Assembly (NCBI GenBank): GCA_036267255.1
Contig: DATAWK010000030.1
Span: 1 to 35,938 of the forward strand
Source: DATAWK01 sp036267255
GTDB lineage: Bacteria > Acidobacteriota > Terriglobia > Terriglobales > Acidobacteriaceae
DNA length: 35,938 nt
Direction: 5' to 3'
The notes under the pieces were generated by a model that was not told the origin of the DNA, did not search any database, and saw nothing but the letters and a program-made list of their open reading frames with translations. A program made the position numbers and the translations under genes. Of the stretch, positions 7,958-14,654 are shown one piece after another. Position 1 is the stretch's first letter. The number at the start of each line of letters is the position of its first letter.

Positions 7958-7984
7958 CACAGCGACGGAAGGCGCTGTGTTTTT
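7958..7984 (+). terminator. Terminator-like hairpin in the leader of the plus-strand arm (attenuator candidate)
   Basis: A perfect 7-bp inverted repeat CACAGCG / CGCTGTG with an 8-nt loop (7958-7979) is followed at once by TTTTT (7980-7984). On the plus strand this has the form of an intrinsic terminator. It lies about 20 nt before the likely start of the class V aminotransferase gene, in the divergent gap. It could be an attenuator, or alternatively a dimeric operator such as one for the AraC-type regulator at the end of the arm. Confidence 0.5.
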
Positions 7985-8006
7985 CCGAGGCCGAGGAGGC
8001 AATTGC

Positions 8007-9293
8007 TTGCCAGGCGAAGGCATTCTGAATCCCGAGAGCGCGACAGCAGTAGGCAGCTTTCCGATCGCCCGCGTTCGGGCGGCTTTTCCAGCACTGAATC
8101 GGCCCCCGGAGTTCATCTTCTTTGACAATGCTGCGGGCGCGCAGGTTCCGAAGGTCGTCCTCGACGCCGTGAACCATCACCTGCTCGATTGCAACGTGCA
8201 ACGCGGTGGACGCTACGCCAAGAGTCGCGAGGTGGACGAGACCATTGTTCGAGCCAGGCAGAGTGTGGCCGACCTGGTGAATGCTCGCGATCCCGATGAA
8301 ATCGCGTTCGGCATGAACGCCACTTCTTTCATTCGCATGGTAAGCCTGGCAGTTGGCCAGACTCTCGCAGCGCGAAATGAGATCATCGTGACGGAGATGG
8401 ACCACGAAGCCAACGTGGCAACATGGCTGGCATTGGAGCGCAACGGGGCCAAATTCCTTTGGTGGAAGATGCGCGAGGATGGCCTGCTGCATGTCGACGA
8501 TCTGGTTCCACTGCTCACCTCGAAGACACGTCTCGTGGCCTGTACGCTTACGTCGAATGCCCTCGGCTCGATTGTGGACGTCGCGGCCGTGGCCGATGTT
8601 GCGCACCGGGCTGGCGCAGAAATTTTTCTCGATGCGGTGCACTACGGGCCGCACGGATTAATCGACGTGCAGGCGTTCGATTGCGACTATCTGGCGTGCT
8701 CCGGCTACAAGATTTTCGCGCCTCACATGGGATTTCTCTGGGGTCGCCGGCATTTGCTCAAGGCATTGCCGACCTTCCGCGAAGACTTCATACCAGATGA
8801 GCCACCAGGAAAGATCGAAGCGGGCACATTTATTTATGAGAATGTCGCCGGCATGGATGCGGCTGTGCGCTATCTCGAAGACCTCGGCAACGGACTTCAC
8901 ATCGCTGACAAAACTCTCTCGCGCCGGGCCGCCCTGCAAAAAGCGATGGCAGAGATCCAGGCCTATGAGCAAGGACTTACGCTCGAAATGCTCGATGTGC
9001 TGAATCGTTGTGGCGCGACAGTCTACGGCATCGTCGATAGAGCGCGTATTCGTCAGCGCGTGCCTACGCTGTGCTTCAATCTGCCGAAAATCGCTCCCGC
9101 AAGAGTCACCGAAGAACTTGCCCGGAGAAATATCGGCGTACGCGACGGCCACATGTATGCGCCTCGCCTGATGAAGCGCCTTGGTCTTGCCGTAGAGAGC
9201 GGCGCAGTGCGGGCTTCCCTGGTCCATTACAATACGCGCGAGGAAGTACGCGAGTTCGGCGACGCACTGGCCGAAGTTGCCCGCTCATGCTGA
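8007..9293 (+). CDS. Cysteine desulfurase-like class V aminotransferase (VC1184 type)
   Basis: A fold-type I PLP enzyme of about 428 residues. FFDNAAGAQVPKVVLDAV, EMDHEANVATWLALE, FLDAVHYGPHGLIDV and the Schiff-base lysine in CSGYKIFAPHMGFLWG (about residue 235) are all present. The C-terminal block GVRDGHMYAPRLMKRLGL and VHYNTREEV match the VC1184-like subgroup, which lacks the active-site Cys loop of true desulfurases. The reaction is therefore uncertain (transamination, lyase or hydrolase). I chose the TTG at 8007 because AGGAGG lies 7 nt upstream; a GTG at 7977 lies within the leader hairpin and is less likely. It overlaps the next gene by 7 nt. Confidence 0.85.
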   Translation: MPGEGILNPESATAVGSFPIARVRAAFPALNRPPEFIFFDNAAGAQVPKVVLDAVNHHLLDCNVQRGGRYAKSREVDETIVRARQSVADLVNARDPDEIAFGMNATSFIRMVSLAVGQTLAARNEIIVTEMDHEANVATWLALERNGAKFLWWKMREDGLLHVDDLVPLLTSKTRLVACTLTSNALGSIVDVAAVADVAHRAGAEIFLDAVHYGPHGLIDVQAFDCDYLACSGYKIFAPHMGFLWGRRHLLKALPTFREDFIPDEPPGKIEAGTFIYENVAGMDAAVRYLEDLGNGLHIADKTLSRRAALQKAMAEIQAYEQGLTLEMLDVLNRCGATVYGIVDRARIRQRVPTLCFNLPKIAPARVTEELARRNIGVRDGHMYAPRLMKRLGLAVESGAVRASLVHYNTREEVREFGDALAEVARSC

Positions 9294-10456
9294 CCGACAA
9301 GCAAGTTCGAGACATTCGCTCCCACTTCAAAATTTTTCAGCGCAAGATTTATCTCAACACCTGTTCGCAAGGCGCGCTGTCCCGTGCGGTTGAAAATGGT
9401 CTCAACGAGTTCATCGCAAGCTGGCATGAGCAAGGCTCGCCGTGGGAAACGTGGGTAGAGCATTACGAGGCAGCCCGAACAGCTTTTGCCAGGTTCATCC
9501 ACGCGAGCCCGGACGAAGTGGCCATTGTCACCAGCGTTTCCGCAGGCATCAACGGAATTGCCAGCGCCTTAAACTTCCGTGAACGGAACAAAGTCGTGAT
9601 GGGGGAGTTCGAGTTTCCCACCATGGGGCACGTCTGGCTCGGTCAGCGGGTTCGTGGGGCTGACGTGCAATTCGCGAAAGCGGAAGGCAATTCGATTCCG
9701 GCAACGAATTACGAAAAGCTCATCGACGGTAGAACGCTGATTGTGCCCATGACGCATGTCTGTTTCAAGAACGGATTCCGTACTCAGGTCAGGGAGATCG
9801 AGAAAATGGCTCACAGCGCCGGTGCGCTGGTGATGCTCGACGATTATCAGGACTGCGGCACTCGTCCGGTTGATGTGAAGGCGATGAATTTGGATTTCTA
9901 CGTGACCGGAACTCTAAAATATCTTCTCGGCCCTCCCGGCCTCGCTTTTTTGTACGTTCGCAAGGAACTAATTCCGTCATTGTCACCGACGATTACGGGA
10001 TGGTTTGGCCAGACGAACCCGTTTGCATACGATCCGCAGCATTTCGAGTTGTCGCCGACAGCGCGAAGATTCGAATCGGGGTCTCCGTCAATCCCAAATG
10101 TGTATGCGGCGATGCCCGGATTCCAGATGCTCGAAGAAATCGGCATGGACGAAGTAGGCGGTCACGTCGAGAGTCTAGCGCGATCGCTTTTGAATCGCGC
10201 GCGCGATCTGGGCATTCTTGCGAAAACTTCAGCGGGGACATCGGGGCCGCTGGTGGTGTTGCAGTGTCACGATTCGGCACAGATGCTGCAGAAATTAGCC
10301 CAGGATGGCATCGTCGCCTCGAACCGCTTCGACGGCCTGCGAATCTCGTTTCACGTCTATAACACGCTCGATGACGCGGAAGCGGTGGTCGAGGTTCTCA
10401 AGAAGAACATGCATCTCCTGTCGGTTGCCCCTGCCAGCGTTGCCAGCCATGACTGA
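9287..10456 (+). CDS. Class V aminotransferase-fold PLP enzyme
   Basis: The protein has 389 residues, with the ATG overlapping the previous stop. IYLNTCSQGALSRAV at the N-terminus and EVAIVTSVSAGINGIASAL form the cofactor pocket. MLDDYQDCGTRPVDV carries the pyridine-binding Asp, and TGTLKYLLGPPGLAFLYV carries the PLP lysine (about residue 211). Kynureninase-like and isopenicillin-N-epimerase-like enzymes share this organisation, but the sequence does not decide the substrate. Being a second, clearly different class V enzyme tightly coupled to the first, it may catalyse a successive step or form a heteromer. It overlaps the permease gene by 8 nt. Confidence 0.83.
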   Translation: MLTDKQVRDIRSHFKIFQRKIYLNTCSQGALSRAVENGLNEFIASWHEQGSPWETWVEHYEAARTAFARFIHASPDEVAIVTSVSAGINGIASALNFRERNKVVMGEFEFPTMGHVWLGQRVRGADVQFAKAEGNSIPATNYEKLIDGRTLIVPMTHVCFKNGFRTQVREIEKMAHSAGALVMLDDYQDCGTRPVDVKAMNLDFYVTGTLKYLLGPPGLAFLYVRKELIPSLSPTITGWFGQTNPFAYDPQHFELSPTARRFESGSPSIPNVYAAMPGFQMLEEIGMDEVGGHVESLARSLLNRARDLGILAKTSAGTSGPLVVLQCHDSAQMLQKLAQDGIVASNRFDGLRISFHVYNTLDDAEAVVEVLKKNMHLLSVAPASVASHD

Positions 10457-11870
10457 TCAGCCAGTTGCGAGCGGCGCCACGCTGCTGCCGCCGGAAAAAT
10501 CTCCAACGCAAGAGACAACGGGTCTGCACCGCGCGCTCAGCCAAAGACAGCTCACGATGATGGCCATCGGAGGGGCCATCGGCGTTGGTTTGTTTCTGGG
10601 CAGTAGCGTTACGATTCGATTGGCTGGCCCGGCGGTGATTCTCTCTTATCTTCTCGGCGCCGGAATTGCATTAGTTGTCTCGTACGTTGTGGCGGAGATG
10701 GCGGTCGTGCATCCAGTCGCGGGAGCATTTGGCGCTTATGCGGAAATCTACCTCAACCCGTGGTCGGGATTTTCGGTTCGCGCGACTTACGGGGTGGCGC
10801 AAATTATCGCCGTAGGCGCCGAGGTCACCGCCGCAGGGATATACATGGCCTACTGGTTTCCGAATGTCCCGCAATGGATTTGGGTGGTGCTGGTTTCAGC
10901 TGCTCTGGTAGCACTCAATTCCATGCAGGTGAATCGCCTGGGTGAGTTTGAATATTGGTTTTCAATGATTAAGGTCACAGCCATCATCGCCTTCATCGCC
11001 GTCGGACTGATCTTGATCTTCGGCCGCGGGTCTCATGGGACCAATGCATGGGCCAATCTGACGCAGCACGGAGGCTTTCTCCCGGCTGGATGGAAAGGAG
11101 TCTGGCTTTCGCTCACCATCACGATCACCAGCTATATGGGTGTGGAAGTCCTGGCCGTGACCGCGGGGGAGGCTGAACGCCCTGAGGTCACCATACCCCG
11201 AGCCATGCGGAGCATTGTCTGGCGGCTGATCCTCTTTTATGTGCTGGCGATTGCGATTATGGTTGCGATGGTGCCGTGGAACGAGAGCACCAGTTCGTCG
11301 AGCCTTTCCGGCAGCCCTTTCGTCATCGCATTCTCGGCAGCGCACGTGCCCTTCGCAGCCGCAATCATGAATTTTGTTGTGCTCACCGCGGCGCTCTCGA
11401 GCGTTAATACCGACCTGTATCTTTCGACCCGCATGCTGTTCTCCCTCGGACAGGAAGGTTATGCTCCTGGGTGGATGGGCAAGGTGAGCCGCAACGGCGT
11501 GCCGCATCTTGCTCTGCTGGCTTCGACCGCGGGAATTATTGCCGCCATTTTGCTCGCCATCTTCGCCCCGAAGAATGCTTTCCTGATGCTTTACGGAGTG
11601 GCAATCGCGGGGATGCTCTTCGTCTGGCTGGTGATTCTAAGCAGCCATCTGCGTTTTCGCAAAGCCATTGCTCGCGAGCGCCTGTTAAGTTTGCCGATGC
11701 GCTTGCGAGCGCATCCTTTTTTTACCGTCGCTGGCATTGCGTTGCTTCTGGCAATTGCGATGACGACCTTCTTTGTGGACGGGCTGCAATGGTCGGTGCC
11801 CGCATTTGCCGTTTTTCTGGGGTTGATCACGCTGTATTTCCGTCGCCGGGAAGGCAGGATCGCGGAATAG
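10449..11870 (+). CDS. APC-family amino acid permease
   Basis: An integral inner-membrane protein of 473 residues with about 12 hydrophobic segments. The region LSQRQLTMMAIGGAIGVGLF at about residues 31-50 is the signature of the AAT branch of the amino acid-polyamine-organocation superfamily, which imports amino acids by proton symport. The conserved Glu in SYMGVEVLAVTAGEAERPE and the GAYAEIYLNPWSGF loop fit as well. The ATG at 10449 overlaps the aminotransferase stop, so this transporter most likely imports the substrate of the neighbouring PLP enzymes. The specificity is not readable. Confidence 0.9.
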   Translation: MTDQPVASGATLLPPEKSPTQETTGLHRALSQRQLTMMAIGGAIGVGLFLGSSVTIRLAGPAVILSYLLGAGIALVVSYVVAEMAVVHPVAGAFGAYAEIYLNPWSGFSVRATYGVAQIIAVGAEVTAAGIYMAYWFPNVPQWIWVVLVSAALVALNSMQVNRLGEFEYWFSMIKVTAIIAFIAVGLILIFGRGSHGTNAWANLTQHGGFLPAGWKGVWLSLTITITSYMGVEVLAVTAGEAERPEVTIPRAMRSIVWRLILFYVLAIAIMVAMVPWNESTSSSSLSGSPFVIAFSAAHVPFAAAIMNFVVLTAALSSVNTDLYLSTRMLFSLGQEGYAPGWMGKVSRNGVPHLALLASTAGIIAAILLAIFAPKNAFLMLYGVAIAGMLFVWLVILSSHLRFRKAIARERLLSLPMRLRAHPFFTVAGIALLLAIAMTTFFVDGLQWSVPAFAVFLGLITLYFRRREGRIAE

Positions 11871-11883
11871 TTTTCCGAAGCTC

Positions 11884-13314
11884 ATGGTGAGCCAGAACAG
11901 CTCAACGCAAGACAGCCGTGTACACGCCCGCGCCTGTCGGGAGACGTATTCTGCCCTTGATCGCCAGTTCAAAGGTGATCTCTTGCGCCCGGACGATCCC
12001 GGATATGAAGACGCTCGGACAATCTGGAATGGCATGGTTGCCCGCCGGCCTGGACTCATCGCGCGTTGCGCCGATGTGAGCGATATTCAGGCTGCGATCC
12101 GAAGTGCAACTGACACAGGCATTCTTACCGCCGTCCGCTGCGGCGGGCACAGTCTCGCGGGTTTCAGCACCTGCGATGGAGGGTTAGTCATCGACCTTTC
12201 GAGAATGCGCTATGTGTCCGTTGATCCCGATGCGCACCGGGCCCGCGTTGCCGGAGGCTGCCTACTGGGTTCGATCGACACGGCGACGCAGAAAGCAGGG
12301 CTGGTATCTCCCTCGGGAGTCGTTTCACACACTGGCGCTTCGGGACTAATTCTCGGGGGTGGCACAGGCTGGCTCACGCGCCGCTTCGGTTTGTCCTGCG
12401 ACAATGTCGAAGCTTTTACTCTCGTCACCGCCGATGGCTCTATCGTCCGTGCCAACTGCAAAGAGAATGTCGATCTGTTTTGGGCTCTGCGCGGCGGCGG
12501 CGGCAACTTCGGAGTCGTGACCGAATTCGAACTGAAACTTCATCCGCTGAAATCGGTCGCGCTTGCTGAGGGACTGACCCCCGAGGCCGGCATTCGCCAA
12601 CTGCTCGAGTTCTGGCGGGACTTTATGGCCGATGCCCCGTTCGACTTGAAATGGAATCTCGACCTTCGCCTTGCTCCGAATACGGAGAAAATTCCACCGC
12701 CGCTTCGCGGGCACCCAGTGGCCGCCAGTTCTTTGATTTGGACCGGCTCGCCTGATGAGGCGCAACCATATTTCGAGCGCGCTTTCTCTTTCTGCCACCC
12801 GGATTCCGTGCGGAGCCAGACTGTTTCTTTTCTGAATCTGCAAACCATGGCTGATTCCGATTTTCCGCATGGGCGGCGATACTACACGAAGTCAGGGTAC
12901 TTTACGCGCCTCGACGATGCCACGATCGACCGCTTCCTAGAGGCGCTGGTTTCGATTCCGTCGCCAGAAACACAGATCGAACTTACTTATCTAGGCGGTG
13001 CAGCGGGGCAGATTGCCGCCGATGAAACCGCGTTCGGGAGCCGCGACGCTCCGTTCATCACCAATCTACTGGCCAATTGGACGGACCCCGCTGGCGACGC
13101 ATTGCATCTTTCCTGGATCCGCTCACTGTTTGAAAAACTGCGCCCGTCGATGACGTCGGGCGTCTATGTGAATTTCATGAGTGGCGACGAGCAGGACCGG
13201 GTATCGGAGGCTTATCAACAACGATGGGACCGCATGGTCGCGGTCAAAACGCAATATGATCCCGGCAACTTCTTCTGCCTGAATCAGAATGTCCGGCCGC
13301 AGAAGAGGCCATGA
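11884..13314 (+). CDS. BBE/PCMH-type FAD-dependent oxidase
   Basis: The protein has 476 residues with an N-terminal PCMH FAD-binding domain (about 50-215) and a C-terminal berberine-bridge-enzyme tail (DPGNFFCLNQNVRP). VRCGGHSLAGFSTCDGG contains the His (about residue 89) that normally carries the 8-alpha FAD link. In bicovalent members a Cys precedes the GxxGLxLGGG loop; here the stretch is GVVSHTGASGLILGGGTGWL with no Cys, so attachment is probably through His alone. Such enzymes oxidise alcohols, amines or sugars with O2. No clear ribosome-binding site precedes the ATG, and the gene starts 13 nt after the permease stop. It is probably cytosolic because no signal peptide is present. Confidence 0.85.
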   Translation: MVSQNSSTQDSRVHARACRETYSALDRQFKGDLLRPDDPGYEDARTIWNGMVARRPGLIARCADVSDIQAAIRSATDTGILTAVRCGGHSLAGFSTCDGGLVIDLSRMRYVSVDPDAHRARVAGGCLLGSIDTATQKAGLVSPSGVVSHTGASGLILGGGTGWLTRRFGLSCDNVEAFTLVTADGSIVRANCKENVDLFWALRGGGGNFGVVTEFELKLHPLKSVALAEGLTPEAGIRQLLEFWRDFMADAPFDLKWNLDLRLAPNTEKIPPPLRGHPVAASSLIWTGSPDEAQPYFERAFSFCHPDSVRSQTVSFLNLQTMADSDFPHGRRYYTKSGYFTRLDDATIDRFLEALVSIPSPETQIELTYLGGAAGQIAADETAFGSRDAPFITNLLANWTDPAGDALHLSWIRSLFEKLRPSMTSGVYVNFMSGDEQDRVSEAYQQRWDRMVAVKTQYDPGNFFCLNQNVRPQKRP

Positions 13315-13367
13315 GATCCCAATGAACGTTGAATGCCCCGGTAATATTTGCTACGGTTGTCCCTTCG

Positions 13368-14117
13368 ATGAATCAAGATTTCCGCTTTCGTAACATCAGG
13401 CATGGGATCGAAACGCTGAAATCCAGTTTTAGCCTGCCGCGCCATCGGCATCTGGAGCCCTACGCCACCGTGGTCGTGGAGGGTTGCCTTGAGGAGGCCG
13501 GATATAACGGCCGGATTCGAGCCGGAGCAGGCGATGTTCTTATCCATCCGCAACTCGACTGTCACGCGAACCCCGGAGTTTTCGCCGGCCTTCGCATGGT
13601 GCGGCTGCCGTGGACGGATCCGGAAATATTGTCCGGTATTTATCATGTCGATGACGTCGGAGAGATAGTGCGCGCCGCAGAGAAAGATTCGACCCAGGCT
13701 GCATCGCTACTCAGCGAACTACTGCGGCAGCGCATCGCCGCCTCTCCACATCTGCGCAATGACTGGCCCGACCTACTTGCAAAAGACCTCCACTCCGGCG
13801 CGAGGATGCGCATCGGCGAGTGGGCGCGTTCGCACCGGCTTGCTCCGGAAACCGTCTCACGCGGCTTTGCCCTCGCGTACGGAGTTTCGGCAGAAGTATT
13901 CAAGGCCGAGTCGCGTGCACGCAGGGCTTGGCTGCGGATTACGACATGCGGCGATGAACTCGCGATGATCGCAGCAGAAACCGGCTTCGCCGACCAGGCG
14001 CACATGACGCGCTGGATTCAGCGGATCACAGGCGAATCGCCCCAAAGATGGAGGCATCATCGCTGGAAAATATCGAAAATTCATGCACCCAGCCGCATCT
14101 CGACACGAGAAGCGTGA
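13368..14117 (+). CDS. AraC-family transcriptional regulator
   Basis: About 249 residues from the ATG at 13368 (a TTG at 13329 would add 13). The N-terminus has a cupin-like sensor region (HRHLEPYATVVVEG, AGAGDVLIHP). The C-terminus has the two-HTH AraC DNA-binding domain: RIGEWARSHRLAPETVSRGFALAYGVS and then DELAMIAAETGFADQAHMTRWIQRITGESPQRWR. It is the last gene of the plus-strand arm and the only regulator in the cluster. It is therefore the natural candidate for controlling the divergent promoter region around 7899-8006, responding to the cluster's substrate. A convergent GNAT gene starts 18 nt downstream on the other strand. Confidence 0.85.
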   Translation: MNQDFRFRNIRHGIETLKSSFSLPRHRHLEPYATVVVEGCLEEAGYNGRIRAGAGDVLIHPQLDCHANPGVFAGLRMVRLPWTDPEILSGIYHVDDVGEIVRAAEKDSTQAASLLSELLRQRIAASPHLRNDWPDLLAKDLHSGARMRIGEWARSHRLAPETVSRGFALAYGVSAEVFKAESRARRAWLRITTCGDELAMIAAETGFADQAHMTRWIQRITGESPQRWRHHRWKISKIHAPSRISTREA

Positions 14118-14134
14118 CCGTACAGCGAAGACCG

Positions 14135-14617
14135 TCAGATCTTTTTCCAGCTTTTCAAAAACAGTCGCTGATCCTTCACCGGATCGTATCCATGTTGCCT
14201 ATAAAAATGGTGTGCACGCTCGCGCAGTACGTTCGAACGCACGCAGATGGACGCTAGCCCAAGACCACGCGCCCATGTTTCCACGGCCTTTAGCAGTTCT
14301 GCGCCTGCTCCGCGTGACCGCGCACCCTGAGCGACTACTAGCCCGTTTATCTCCGCGCACGGATCCAGTTCAACCGCAATAAATACGAAGGCGCTGATCC
14401 AGCCGATGACCGCGCCGTTTTCGTCTTCGGCAACATAGACGGCGAACTTACTCTCGTCCCGCATCGTGGCAATGCGTCTCCCGATCTCGACCGAGTTGCT
14501 CGGATATCCGAGCTCCGTCGCCAGAGATGCCACGAGTTCGTAGTCCTCGCGCTTAGGGGCGCGAATGATGAATGGAGATTTTCTCGCCTCTTCGCGAGTT
14601 GGATTATTTGCCGCCAT
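14135..14617 (-). CDS. GNAT-family N-acetyltransferase
   Basis: About 160 residues. IIRAPKREDYELVASLATELGYP opens a typical GNAT fold. AVYVAEDENGAVIGWISAF is beta-strands 2 to 4, and INGLVVAQGARSRGAGAELLKAVE contains the acetyl-CoA-binding R/Q-x2-G-x-G/A loop. The C-terminus ASICVRSNVLRERAHHFYRQHGYD is the usual end of the fold. I placed the start at ATG 14617, which has GGGAG 6 nt upstream; ATG 14638 is an equally readable alternative. It lies directly downstream of the M1 peptidase with almost no gap, so the two are probably cotranscribed. The acceptor substrate is unknown. Confidence 0.82.
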   Translation of the reverse strand: MAANNPTREEARKSPFIIRAPKREDYELVASLATELGYPSNSVEIGRRIATMRDESKFAVYVAEDENGAVIGWISAFVFIAVELDPCAEINGLVVAQGARSRGAGAELLKAVETWARGLGLASICVRSNVLRERAHHFYRQHGYDPVKDQRLFLKSWKKI

Positions 14618-14654
14618 GAGAGTCTCCCATTCAGCCATCGTGCACACTCTCCAG

